From Chrysopilus asiliformis (Eukaryota > Arthropoda > Insecta > Diptera > Rhagionidae), in contig OZ035961.1 in the NCBI GenBank assembly GCA_964034945.1, forward strand, positions 8,788,501-8,852,500: 64,000 bases of DNA, given 5' to 3'. Shown here in pieces: positions 11,185 through 23,495 of this stretch. Each line of letters opens with the position of its first letter. The stretch's first letter is position 1. The translations under genes were made by a program, and so were the position numbers. The notes beneath the pieces are model-generated. The model was not told where the DNA came from, did no database searches, and saw only the letters and a list, made by a program, of their open reading frames with translations.

Positions 11185-14100
11185 CCTTAATCTCTGATCC
11201 GCCACTGTCCAAACTCTGCTAGCGAAATCGTTTGATGTTGCAAGGATCATGGACCCAGTTGAGTCAAAATCTACAGAATTGACTGCAGCATTACTGCCGA
11301 CTAAGGCACCACGTGGCTCCAGAACATCTGAAATTACCAAAAAAATTATACTATATAGAAATAAATTCGAATATGGGAAAAATTACTTTTGCCAACATCC
11401 CATAATTTGACTTTTCGATCTGCACCGCCCGTGGCCACTAAACGTTCAACTGGACTCCAACGGACGGCATTTACTTCTCCATCATGTGCCTCCTGCGGAA
11501 AACAAATAGAAATCGTTAGAATCGTAATTTCAACAAAATCTAATGCGAACTCACAAATTTTAAATGAACGGTTGTTGGAAGAGAATCACTATAAAATCCT
11601 GTCATTTTGACTGGAGCACCACATAAATCGCTTAAGCTACCCCTATCGCTACGATCGGGTGGAAGTGAAATCGGACTACTGGAACGACGATTCTCGCGGG
11701 CCGCCTCTTCCAAATCACGCCGCATTTTATCGGAACGTTTCCTATGAAAAAACGATCGAAATCTTTCCTCAGATTTAGTGAATGTACAATTAGTTAGCGT
11801 TTATCGTACAGGCGTTAGTACATCAATGAGGCGATTTTAGATTTATTTCAAATTTTTAACGTTTCAATTTTTTATTGCATTTAATTAAAAATTTATCTCT
11901 TAACCATTCGCTAATCGTAGCAGAAGTATATAGAAATTCTTATAAAACCATTTTATAAAATGCGATCCCATTTACGAGAAATATTTACATATAATGAAAT
12001 TTAAGAGCGATAAGATTGATTTCGAGTAACGAATTTATATACAAAAATGTCATCTGCAGATAAATAAATCGAAAGTAGACGAAATGATTATTAATTTGAA
12101 AAAATCTAAAACTGCCAATCAGAGATATTTTGAATAGAATCGTATCCGATGCATGATCGATGAGACAATCGAAAAAGTTAAATGCTTGATGCAATGCAAA
12201 CGCGGAAAACAATCGAAGTTCATGCAAAAATTGTTATATTCGAAAATGATGCGGAGATATCGTCATGGATTGTCAGATCTTCTAAAATTTCGGCTCAAAT
12301 TTCAATTGATTAATACTTACAGTTAACCAATGTAAATTGTTTTCACCTGTATTAATCGAGCATCACTTATTTTGCTAAATATTTTCTAACTACGGAATAA
12401 TTGAGTTAATCGGAAAGGGTGATTGTTTCATACAACAACTACAATAGAAAAAACTAAAATGTGTTTAGTAAAAAATTAAAACCATTCTTTTAACTAAACG
12501 AAACAAAAAAATTGGAAAAAAAACATAAGTGCATTGTAAAAACTCAAACTATAAGAAAACTACATTTGTAAACAAGAACATATAAAATGTCAACGCAAAA
12601 CAAGTAAAAAAAAAGTGCACGAAAGCCGTGAAAATATAAGCAAAAAAAATCAAACTTTATTTGCTTTGAGATACCTAATAGGAAACCTACTTGATCGATT
12701 GAGCTCAAATATTTTTATTTTAGAAAAGCTGAGGTGAATTATTGACAATAGACGACGAGAGTGACCCGAACTCCGATGGCAAGGCACCATTGAAAAGGAC
12801 TGGCGAGAGAAGGAAATCGGTTGTAACGCCGAAGAAAAAGAAAGTCCTTCTACGCCTAAGAAAAAAGCAGTCATAGAGCAAATAATAAAAATATTTGTTT
12901 GAGCGAAAAAAATATTATTTGTTCTTTATCAGGAAATATCAGAACGAAAGTTATTATTAAAAAATATTAGGACGAAAATTTTGTCTAAAGGCCTGTGTCC
13001 ACATGGAAGTAACTTCTGTCCATGTTTTGCTGTTTTTTCAGAGTCATAACTTCTGGAAGTTAACTTCCAGTTCGTGTTTACACACGAAAAACTTCCAGAA
13101 GTCCTTGCTAGAAGCGACTTCTGCAAGTAAACTGCCATGTGGATACAGGCCTTAAAACTTTTTAGGGCTTTGAGCATCTGTTTATTGGATAGGCAATATT
13201 GCATACTTTGCGAAATACAAATTTATCTCAAAATCCTGTTTTTTCGCTAACATTTTGTAAGCCACACTAGAAATATTTAATAAAAATATCTTATATGTAC
13301 AGCACATGACTTTGCTCTACAATATTTAAAGTTTCTGAACAAATATGTAAAAAATAATATTTTTTCTGGAGACATTTGACCCGTTAAATATACGTAAAAA
13401 CCGTTAAAGCAAAAATGTGGGGAATTTTATATCCTTTAAATTTTGTTACATGCATTTTTCCCAAAAGCGCATAGAATTCAAGGAATTTAAAAAAAACTGT
13501 TTAAAAAAAAGTGTTTTCTGTCAATTTTTGGAAAAGTGACGTTAAATATAACGGGTTATTTTTCCAAAAAATGACAGAAAACTACGATTTTGGTAAAACT
13601 CATCCACAAAAAGTTTCAAGTCGCTAGCTCAGCGCGTTTTCAAGTTATTTAAGATACGTAAAGCGAACAGATTGACAGATAGACAGCCATCCTCATCATT
13701 TTTCCTGAAAAGGACTTCGTATTAATCAGAAAGTTTCTATCTGCCCCCGATATCGAATCGGTCATCGTCAGGAATACAATATTTCCCTTCTATAGCTACG
13801 CAGAGGAAAGAAAGAACAGTTTTTCGACAATTTTCAAGAAAATAATTAAGAGTTTTCAAGAAATAAATAACGAAAACAAACAATGATATTTAAATCTAAA
13901 CGAAAAACCATGATATACTACCCTATTTCCACAGACAACAAGACACTCGCAGAAGTTTTGCTTTTGATTAATCATTTTGCACTTAAAAAGTCCAAAAATT
14001 CGTATCGCCGGAATTTTTGATAATAAGAAGAAACATCAATTTCACAAATTTTAAACTACAGGTTTTTGCGAATTTTGGCTGTTTCTACTTGCAAAATTAT

Positions 14101-17100
14101 TTATTGAGAGCAAACTTTTTTTCTTTAGTGGAAACGAGGCCTTGACACCAATAGATTAAGTGAACTAAAAGTAGTTTCATGCATTTTAAACAAATTTTTA
14201 AAGAATTTTAAATCCAGAAAAAATTATTTGCTGGGAATTTCATAGAAAGAACACCAACAACATTCAAGCAAGAACCCAAACACCAAAAATAATATTATTT
14301 AAAAAAATCGCAAGCAAGACCATCAGAGATAATTAATTTGTATTGTGAATGGGTTGTGAATTTCGAACTTGCAGAGTTTTTGGATAAAAGGATACTTACT
14401 TAAGGAAGCTCTCATTCTCCTCGTTTAATTTCTCTGCGTCCTTCGCTTTGTATTTTATTAGACGTTCAACCAACGTTCGGTTTTCATCCTAAAATCAAAA
14501 TGGAAATTTTATCACTTTTTTTATCAGAATTTTTAATTTAATAATTAGAAAATATGGCGAGTATAAAACAAATTAACGCATTTAGACCTGAAATTAAAGT
14601 CAGAATTTCATGAAATTTTCGGAAAAATATAATTAAATACGCCTAAAAACCATTATAACAACAAAAAAATTAACATATAAGGGTTGTGGAAAACCACCAG
14701 TCCCATATACATATAATACGGTAGATTCAAAAACAAAACAAAAAAATACAGAATATAATTTCTAACACATTAATTGTTATCACCTTTGACTTGATACGAA
14801 GCTTTCTTATTTTTCGAAACATTTTACACAACTCTAAGAAGCCACACACCCCAAGATTCTTATTGTAACTAATTCTTAAAATTTTATAATACAATTTTCT
14901 TTCCAAGATGACTGTGAATAAAATCCCGAACCACTCACAACTGACTGAATTAATAATTGTGGATTAAAAACTATCACGAAATTCGGTCACTGATGCAGTT
15001 TAAAAATGTTTCGGACTTCCTTCCTTGAACTGCCACGTTTCAAACGTTGTACAAATAAAATTCAAATTATGAGAAAACGTGGAAATCACAACACAACAAA
15101 GAAGGATTAAAATTGCTAATCTCAAGTTTAAATATCAAGTCCAGTGGCACTCGCAGCAGCTGACATCAGAGACAAATTGCAATGCAATTAAAATTAAATT
15201 CTATTTGGAACAATTCCAAAATAATATTCAAACTCCCGGATGCACAGCTAACAGAATGACAAAATTCTCGCTGTGTCAAAGTATTAACCCTGGATATAAA
15301 TACATTAAATTGAGGGAAATTCACAACAAAAACAAAAAAAAAAATCCACAAAAATTAACCACGAACGTAATATGAATTGATTTGCTATCGATGAATGTCG
15401 TTTGTGTAAAAATCACTTTCATAATCATTAAGCTTGGCGGGGATAATTAAACGTTAATCGTTATTTGGTGGCTGTTTTTTGATTTTTTGTCTATTTTAAG
15501 TTGCGGTTATTACGAATGAGTAAATGTCACAAAATATTTATTGTAATTTGAATGCGTGTGTGTTTTTTTTTTTGAGTTAAATGTCATATGGAATTGCTGT
15601 ACAGAAATTTCTTAATTTACTTTCGTTTTATTTACACGAAATCAAATAAGAAATTTGTTTCAGGTAAATTGGATATAAATTGGCCAAATGTTTACATTTT
15701 GTAAAATGTTTTTTCTTCTTTGATTACTCCTGCTTATAAATTATTTAGTCTAGTTGTTACTAATTGGTGATTTTTGTTTTTCTAGTCGTGGGAAATATTT
15801 GGAATGATTGAGAAGAAAATAAAATATAGACAATACAAAATGGTAAATAAAATTGTTAGTGAAATTTCAATTTTTGAGGGGAAAAAAATTTCGAACATGC
15901 ACAACTTTCCAATTTCAAGTACAGTCAAACCTCCAGATAGCGAAATTTTAATATAACAAAATTATTCCCAGAACTTTGAACGAGAAACACGAGAAAAACT
16001 ATCCCATATAACGAAATTTTTTCGTTCCTCTAGTGATTTCGTAATATGTAGGTTCCACTGTATTTCTTTTGATTTTAGTCATAAACTTTGTCAAATGTAC
16101 TTTTGACTCCTTTCCGTGCTTAAAGTTCAATTTTTTACATTTCTTGCGCGAAGTGCGCTACGATTTTGTTTATGAAATCAATTATTTCGAAAAATTACGA
16201 AACCACAATACTAAAAAACTGATGAAGCGCAGGTTGTGTAATTCCAAGCGCGCATTGCTTTAGCGAGCATTTAGAATGATGCCGAAGTAGCAATTTGAGT
16301 TGTTAAACCCTTCAAAACTATTATTTCAATGTGCATTCAAAGTTTACTTTGATGCGAGCTCTCATATTGATTTTCAAGCACTCAAATTGACACACTTTAA
16401 TGACATTCTATATGCTTTCCAACGCGGTGCGCGCCTACACTAAGAAAGAAATCTCAACTTCAAGGTTTTCAATCCAACCATAGTCACAGAAGCTTCAACC
16501 TGAAGCTGGAAAACAACAAATATCTCGAAATCGACTGCAGCAGCCTAAACCGGAATTGGGATTACTAAAAACTCGCCATATTGGATACTTTGATGTAACG
16601 GTAATCCAGCAAAAGGTGGCAGGATCGCCCCACTTCAGGATCAAATCTGTCTGCAAAATTTTATGGCTGTAATTTAAGTAGTTTTTGCGAGATCCTGTGC
16701 ACTAACTAAGATACTGACAGACAGAAAAACATTTTTGTTACATGCCTCTAATGTACTCTGGAGTGTCCAAGTAATGTTTTTTTTTTTCGAAAAATTAAGA
16801 GGCCGAAATTTTTCATGAATACAATTTCATAAATAGATTTGCATAAGAAAGTAAAAAGTAATTGCTGTGGTATAAATTATTGGAAAAATCACAAAAAAAA
16901 CATTTCAATGATATCATTGACCTTTCAAAAGCAATTTCCAACATTACGCAAAAGACACCCCCAATAACGTCACTTTTCAAAGTCATAGAAATCATTTTAA
17001 TTTGCGCCATTCCATCAGGTTGGAATGTTTGTTAATTGCCAGTAATTCACTCCCAATGGCCGCAAAAAGCTTTTAGTTAAATCACAAGTGAAACTAACGT

Positions 17101-18136
17101 CGATTTTATCGAATATCGAGAAACCGCAAAGCTTCGCCTGAAAGTGATTGGAAAATTTCTCAACTGAAATAAAATTGAAATGCAGTCAAATTCATTATTA
17201 AATAAACAAGTCGATAAATACACGATTTATGGTAATTTATGCCGAGCTAATAGCTTATCTAATAGTTTATCTATTACAAGTGTATGTATGGGTGATTTTG
17301 TAATTGAACTGGCCGACCATTTATATTAGAGCACGGGGTGCTTCCCAAATCCCCTACCGCTCTCCACGATTGATTTTTTTCATTTGAAAACCGAAATCGT
17401 CATACAATTGTACGAAACTAATTAGAGAGACCATTAATTAATTAGAAGCCAACCTGAACTCTACGTAGTTTTTCCTCCAGCGAAGCGAAAGCCAACTGAA
17501 GTGCAGTGTGCTCATCTCGAAGCATTGTGTTGAGACCTTTGAGCTCGTGGAGGCTAGATGTTAACATTTGGACCTCTGCTTTTAAGCTACCGTTGGTTGT
17601 TATCTGCTCAGCGAGACTGAAATAAAGATGATACGCACATGAATCTCATCTTTGGGTTTAAAAATCCTACAAAATTTCCTACCTGATCTCCTTCTCGGCC
17701 AGGACTTTGGTCTGCTTCTCCAATTTGATATTCAAATCGACAATCATTTGGGCGTTTTCCCCCTTCCGCTTGTGTAATTCCGTCAATTCCTCCTGCTGGG
17801 TCAACAGCTTCTTCTCCAGCGCACCGATTTTAATGTTTGTGGCAGCGGAGTCTCCGCTTCCACCACCTGTTGCCAGGCCACTCCGCAGATTCTCATTCTC
17901 GATATTAAGCTTGAGGTAGTCAGCTTTGAGTTGTTCTGTGGTAGCCACAAGGCGATTATCTGCTCGAAAAAGGCGTCAATCCAGAAAATCTTTTTTGTGT
18001 TTTTGTTCCCCACGGAATTGAGGTTATATTACTTACTGTGCGCTATTAAATCCTTGTAGCTTCCGGATTCCCTCTTGTTGCGGTCCCGCAGCCGATCAAT
18101 AAGCAACTGGCGCCAATCTGGCTCCTCCGCGGACAT
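11185..18136 (-). CDS. Atg16: Autophagy scaffold Atg16, C-terminal WD40 part missing
   Basis: Seven coding exons on the minus strand join in phase: 18136-18037, 17959-17683, 17616-17454, 14488-14400, 11741-11555, 11492-11387 and 11327-11185, giving 355 codons. The start is the ATG at 18136 ([16 protein letters not shown]), which matches the family's Atg5-binding N-terminus. Next come [33 protein letters not shown] and a long coiled coil ending near KLRRVQ, which dimerises Atg16 in the family. A short serine-rich linker leads to WD40 blade 1 ([14 protein letters not shown]...VKLWDVGK) and blade 2 (NSVDFDST...[10 protein letters not shown]). In the family the Atg12-Atg5-Atg16 complex directs Atg8 lipidation at the phagophore. 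Introns are 77, 66, 2965, 2658, 62 and 59 bp. The last visible exon ends at a good donor (AGG|GTGAGT), but no exon for the remaining blades (roughly 220 residues in human ATG16L1) is recognisable before the ZP gene. Confidence 0.95.
12736..12893 (+). pseudogene. Lysine/serine-rich coding-like fragment with frameshift
   Basis: Inside the Atg16 intron, on the opposite strand, a short less AT-rich patch reads [20 protein letters not shown] then [10 protein letters not shown]. The continuation is sensible only after a frame change ([17 protein letters not shown]). The composition (acidic run, then Lys/Pro/Ser) resembles a nuclear protein tail. No start codon or splice sites are convincing. I do not recognise the parent gene; a retropseudogene or captured exon are the likely explanations. 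Confidence 0.35.
12989..13152. mobile_element. 164-bp TAA-flanked MITE
   Basis: Ends AGGCCTGTGTCCACATGG and, on the reverse of the right side, AGGCCTGTATCCACATGG, flanked by TAA at 12986-12988 and 13153-13155. The middle is rich in AACTTC/GAAGTT and CTTCCAGAAG words that pair. It lies in the Atg16 intron between exons 4 and 5. The end sequence shares TCCACATG with the MITE at 10014-10395. Confidence 0.8.
15922..16060. mobile_element. 139-bp Tc1/mariner-type MITE
   Basis: Left end CAGTCAAACCTCCAGATA and the reverse of the right end CAGTGGAACCTACATATT are inverted repeats. Both sides are flanked by TA (15920-15921, 16061-16062). CAGT ends with a TA target site fit Tc1-type elements. It sits in the Atg16 intron between exons 3 and 4. 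Confidence 0.65.
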
Positions 18137-18568
18137 TCTTTTCAATTTTATTTCCTGCTACGCACCGAATCCTTGCACATTCAAAACAAAAACAAAACCT
18201 TCCCTGAACGATGGAATTTTCGTCTTTTTCGAGGAATTTTCTGGGGAATGGAACGGACGAATGTTCTCCCGTGGTCCTGTGGTGTTTTTGCCAATCTGCA
18301 ACTGATTACAGTTTATTTTTATTGGTTTAAAGGGCGAAATCGACGACCGAACTTTGTTTCTTGCACAAGAATGACACAAACCAGGCACACACACAAGCAC
18401 GAAAAAGTGACATTTCTAGTCTGATGGCGAAAACTGATGCTATTATGACTCACAAAAGCCTTTGTTTTCTATAACCCTGAAAGTATAAATTACCTCGGGT
18501 TTCTGTCTGAATTAACTTAGCTCAGGCACTTTTCTAAGGTCCGAACCAGAATGGCGTAGACAAAGATA

Positions 18569-18690
18569 GTGGCGCCGCCAAGCGGTCAAAAATGGAACTT
18601 TTCCGCGTACGTAGGACGTGGCGCCGCTAAGCGGCTAAGAAAGGAACTTTTCCGCGTACGTAGGACGTGGCGCCGTGGCTGAAAAGGAAA
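18569..18690. repeat. 49-bp GC-rich tandem repeat upstream of Atg16
   Basis: The unit begins GTGGCGCCGC and contains GGAACTTTTCCGCGTACGTA and GGACG. Copies start at 18569, 18618 and 18667 (exact 49-bp steps); the third is partial and diverges. It stands out against the AT-rich surroundings and lies about 430-550 bp upstream of the Atg16 start codon, so it may be promoter DNA. Confidence 0.85.
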
Positions 18691-18697
18691 CTTTAAC

Positions 18698-18708
18698 GGG
18701 CGGGAAAT
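18698..18708. promoter_or_regulatory. E2F-like motif next to the 49-bp repeat
   Basis: The bases GGGCGGGAAAT resemble an E2F/DP binding site. The motif directly follows the 49-bp GC-rich repeat upstream of Atg16. The function is inferred only from the motif and its position. Confidence 0.25.
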
Positions 18709-18709
18709 T

Positions 18710-20017
18710 TGCAAAATGTCTTCAAAGAAAATTTTCTTTGCTTGTAAAAAAGTCAAAAGTAAAGTGTAGAGGATTCTCTTTATTAAAACAATTAAATAAG
18801 TCCTATTATTTCAGCAATTGAACGGAAAAAAAATTAACGGCGAATTTACAGTCTTTGTTTTCAAAATACAAAGTATTTCACGTAAAAAAAATACAAAAAT
18901 GTGTGGGGGAGGGCGGAGGGAGTGGATTTTGATATAAAGATAAGTTATGTGAAATCATATTCTAAACACATTTCGTCTTTATAAATTTTTCGATACGATA
19001 CACAGTTTTCAAGAAAACAGGAAAAAATGGCTAAAATAACTTCTCGTTAAGAGTGACTCAATTTTTTTTATTTTACTTAAATATTCAATAATAATATTTT
19101 TGGGAATGTCATTTTAATAGGACCGCTTTTGAATTCAAATTTCTGTATCCATTTATATTTAATATGTGACGATGTGATATGAATATCAATTAGAAAAAAA
19201 TACTCATAAAAAAATAAAAGCCAAGAAGATCAATTGAATTGACGCAACTGTGAAAAAAAAAGATGCGATGAGTTTCAGGTAACATAAGAAGAAAATATGC
19301 GTAACGAGAGACACTTAAACGGTCTATTCGACTGCATTGCATACAAAACATACAAAATAGATCTTCTTCAGGTAGACAGACAGATAGATAGAAAAAAAGT
19401 TGAAAAAAATACAACAGGTTGACGTCAGATTTACATTCAGAGACATATCAGGGTTGATTTTCAATTGGAATCGTTTGAAATGGCTTGGCTTGTGCAGCTG
19501 CCGGGATTTAAAGTTACTTCATTTGATACCGCATTAGATGGCTAGACTTGAAAATACAGCAGGCTCAGGTGAACTACGAAGCATACCTTAATAGAAAGGT
19601 GGAAATACATTTATGGTAACAATTACATATACGAGCATATGCAACAGAAAAAAATTCTCTTCGAATTGAGTGTTCGGCGGTGTTAGTAATAATGGTGTTA
19701 GTTATGGCGATAGAAAAATCAAGATTGAAACTAAAGACGATGGTAGATGGTCTTCAGAAATTTTTGGGGTTTTCACAACACTTTTTTGAAGAGTAAAATT
19801 TCTTTTTTTCCTTTTTGAACAGCCTTTTTGAACAATTTCTTTTTTTGAACAGTGGAAACAATAGTTTAAAATGCACTTATAGAGGTTTCCCACTTCTGGT
19901 TTTTTGTGCGACATATTAATTCAATTTTTAAGTAAAAAAAACTCAATCCTGACATCTTCTTACATATTTATAAAGTGTTAATCGCTCCTCTGTCTGTCAC
20001 CTTTTATACACTATACT
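18710..20017. other. Non-coding region upstream of Atg16
   Basis: AT-rich DNA with no recognisable gene or complete element. A short CAGA/TAGA microsatellite occurs near 19375-19395. Confidence 0.5.
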
Positions 20018-20523
20018 AGCAGACCCTTCGTTACCAGCTTAAAGTTTCTTGTATTAATTTTAGAATGCCAAAAAACCACAAATAACTTAAAAACTTTTGG
20101 GAAAAACGTTATCCTTACAGGACCTTCCCTTTCGAACTTCGAAAATCTAATAACCGGATTCGTGATCAGCGACCCCAAAAACCCCATAATGCCAATTTTT
20201 CCGGAGAAAAATGGGAAAAAGGACATTTGCGTTATCCTTACAGGACCTTTTGTTTCAGCGACCCCGGAAACCCCCTTATGCCGATTTTTCCCGGGAAAAC
20301 CGGGAAAAAGGATATTTTCGTTATCCTTACAGGCCTTTCCATTTCGAATTTTGAAAATCTAACATAGCTAAAAATCTGCTCCTGGCAACGCAGATCATTT
20401 TGGAAAAAACCGCGTAAAAATCGGTCCAGTAGTATTTGAGTTTTATGATCTCAAACAGACAGACATACTAACAAACAGACAGAGAAACAGGCAAACATCC
20501 ATTTATATATATATATAGATAGA
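20018..20523 (+). mobile_element. Retroposon-like repeat with minisatellite core and CAGACAGA / TATATA tail
   Basis: It starts near ACTAGCAGACCCTTCGTTAC, carries units that begin CGTTATCCTTACAGG at 20106, 20230 and 20319, then text of the form 'aaaaatcggtccagtag'. It ends in degenerate CAGACAGA repeats and a TATATATATAGATAGATGAT microsatellite. The repeat at 46636-46968 shares the start and end and the region 45056-45700 shares the core. The polarity and simple-repeat tail suggest a retroposon or Helitron-like family; no protein is encoded. Confidence 0.5.
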
Positions 20524-20640
20524 TGATATAATTATGTAGGAGCATATTAGATTTAGTATACCGTCTGTAACGCATCGATCCAACCATCGGACACAAAAAT
20601 TGACTACACTAGGGTGTTAGGGATGACAAAAGATTTTGAT

Positions 20641-20753
20641 TCCCGCATGTCCGTCCGTCTGTCTGTCTGTCTCTCTGTCCGTCTGTCTGTCTGTCTGTTC
20701 GTCCGTCCGTCCGTCCATCCGTCCGCCCGTCTGTCTGTCCGTCCGTATGTCTG
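20641..20753. repeat. (CTGT/CCGT)n microsatellite
   Basis: About 110 bp of interrupted CTGT and CCGT tetranucleotides. Similar tracts occur at 23880-23920 and 63000-63033 inside a dispersed repeat. The tract is cut on its right by a MITE and resumes briefly after it (ctgtctgtcc near 21040). Confidence 0.85.
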
Positions 20754-21025
20754 CACTCAGAAAAATGTCCAGGTCAACTTTTTGTCAGGTTAACTCTGAC
20801 CTTACAGAGGTGTCTGTAAGCCAGCTAGCGGTCAGAGTTAACCTATCTAAGGTCAACTCATGCAGCTCCCAATGCCCTACTTCACCTGCTGGTGGCTTAA
20901 TTTCAGAATTTCTCCGACCACAGGTCAACTCAGTTTTACTTGCCCACATGCAGGCGAACGCGCGCCTGCCCGAGGCCAATTACGCCGTATGTAGGTCGTC
21001 GAGTTAGCCTCCATTTTTCTGAGTG
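20754..21025. mobile_element. 272-bp MITE with CACTCAGAAAAATG ends
   Basis: Exact 14-bp inverted ends CACTCAGAAAAATG / CATTTTTCTGAGTG. An internal inverted pair GGTTAACTCTGACC / GGTCAGAGTTAACC and several AGGTCAACT words are present. It is GC-richer than its flanks. The ends resemble those of the larger element at 57314-58935. No target duplication is evident. Confidence 0.7.
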
Positions 21026-23495
21026 TGGCTTTCCGCTCCTCTGTCTGTCCATGATTACCTTTGAAAGTATTGAGATAGACACTTGAAATTTTTACGGTTG
21101 CGTACCCTTTTTTGCTGTCTCCTGGCGGTTTGAAACAATTTCAACCCCGTTTTCGTCATTAAATAGCTCGCATCTCCCAATAAAAATTTCGTTATTGCCT
21201 ATAAACAAATCTGGGGTCACCAGCAACAACCGAGTTAAGTCGAATTGCAATAATGAACTGCCATGAAAATCGACTTAAGCGTTTATTGCTTGTGGCACAA
21301 AAAATTTACCATACAGAGGTTCACAGAAGTAACAAATCGAAGTTGTTTTTCTTGGCGTTTTTTTAATGTGGTCCAGGACGACACTACACAAATTAAACTT
21401 TCTAAAATTTTCTTGAAAACAAGATTGAGGACAAGCCTTAAAGCTATAGTAAAGAATAAAACTTTTCTTGAAAAAAAAAATATTAAATTCTTTAATGCTA
21501 GAAATGAAAATCAAAAAATTTATTGAACTTTTCAAAAATCACCACTCTAGACCCTCCACAAACACTCATAGTCAGAAATGACGTTGAAAAAATAACTGAA
21601 AAAATGCACTTTGTAAAAGTGCAGTTGCACTCCAAGAAAATTGTCGATCTGCAAAGTATGCTAGCAATTTCTCCCTTTTCCCTTCACCAGCCCGCATTTC
21701 AACTATGGGTGAACCTACACAACTTCCAATCTACAGAAGTGCCCAAATCAAAACAAACTCCACTTGGTGCTGAGTAAACATTAAATTCAAGCCGGCTTCG
21801 GCTAAAGAAACAAACTCGAGCAACGTTTACTGGTGAGATAAAACAGTAGGAAAGGTTTTGTCCAAGATCACCAACACTTCAACGGTCTACAGGTGATCCT
21901 TATACATATATGGACGTTGAATGCATCTATTTAGCCTCTCTCACTCTCTTAACACATTCGCTTCCGGACCTCTCCTGGCCGTTGTGTAATTGCACACACG
22001 TAGACCGTCGATTTTACCTGGTGATCTCGATCATACAACGGTTTGACGCTAGATTGAATTGTAAACGTAAACCTGATTTGGTCGCTTGCTTGTATTTGGA
22101 GTATGGAGTTTGCTTTGGGAACAGTTTGATAGCTTCTTTGGGTCCGTTGCCACCACGATCACTTCACGTTGTTTAGTTGAGTTCGTGCTGTTGAATCGGT
22201 CTAACTGAAATTGCGCGCTTCAGGTGATCGAACTTACCTGTCGAGTAATCCTTTCGCGAATTCATCAAATCCACTATAGCGATTCTGTACAATTTATTTC
22301 GGAAGATCGCCATTTAGACGATCTTGGAACCTAAAAACCCTCATTTTGAAGATTCTGCAAATCGTGAAGTTACCTGCTGTTAATCTTTCTTTTTTTTTGC
22401 TTAACGTTTTATACACAAAGTGCAGTTTGCCGGGTATCGATCACCGTCGAATGTGCCGCTTCCTCTCGAGTGCATGATTAATTAGACGGGAGAAGATACT
22501 AAAAAAGTGATCTTCAATAATTAAAGTCTAACGGTATTGGTCGGTACTTGATCTTCATGGTGATCTTGTATATCTATAGATACTCACATGGAATATTGTT
22601 TATATTTAGTAAGCAAGTTTGAACATTTCATATAGAGTGGTGATCTTGTTGTACGAATTCAGAATACGCAGACGCAACTTAAAAGTGTTTTTTTTTTCAT
22701 TTTATTTTAAATCGATTGTCCGGTTTTGACCATCGCGATTCTTGTTTTTGAAGAACCAACTCACCTGACTTCCTTGTTGTGGGTTCTTTTTCGCCTTCGT
22801 TTTGGTTCCTCTCGAGTGTAACTTTCCCGGGTGAATTTCAAGTGAATTTCACCGTCTCACATCCAGCATCCGACCAAAATGAAGATGATGTTGATGATCA
22901 TGTGCTTGATTTCCAGTTTGTTTGTGCCGTGCTAAAAAATTTCAAATTGATCGGTTGACCTCCTTAATTCTGGCTGGCGGTATTTAGTCGCCCATAGCCA
23001 CGATCAATTCTTAAATTTGGGTTATTCTGACACACATACGACACTGCATAAACGTGTGTATCTGAAAAGGTATCGTTGATTTAACAAATAGCCGATCTTA
23101 AGCAAATGTTTGATGCGAATATGTGATTTCTGTTGATTCACATCCAAGTGGAAAAAAGTAAACCAACATCTTGAAAGTGTGTTAACGAAAAGTTCTCATT
23201 TTATGCAAATCGGGAAAATTTACAGCATTCGATTGTGATTTGAAATGCGTGAGTTAAATTGTTTTTTTTTGTCTTTTGTTTTCGTACTGATTATCTGAAA
23301 CCAGAATTTAAGTGGATCTAATTAAATTTTATGGGAAAATTGATACCTGTTTACTGGGATTATTTGGATTATTATTGCGAAAATCATTTTAATGGTAAGT
23401 GGTAAACTTTTTATAGACTAACTAGAAACTACTTGGGTTATAGAAAACCACCAGATATAAAAATCATAAAAATTTTCTATTTATCAACAATTATT
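21026..23495. other. Non-coding region rich in GTGATC / CAGGTG words
   Basis: No gene is supported. Repeated GGTGATC or CAGGTGATC motifs occur (for example near 21890, 22015, 22220, 22558 and 22638). They resemble an enhancer-like cluster, but no function can be shown. Confidence 0.4.

Noticed and set aside
15079..15375. 98-codon open frame inside an Atg16 intron
   Set aside because: Lys/Asn-rich frame with no domain, expected in AT-rich DNA.
20636..21007. 123-codon open frame with Ser/Val/Cys repeats
   Set aside because: It translates a CTGT/CCGT microsatellite and a MITE.
22879..22935. 18-codon frame resembling a signal peptide
   Set aside because: Ends in a stop at once, with no donor site joining it to a further exon.
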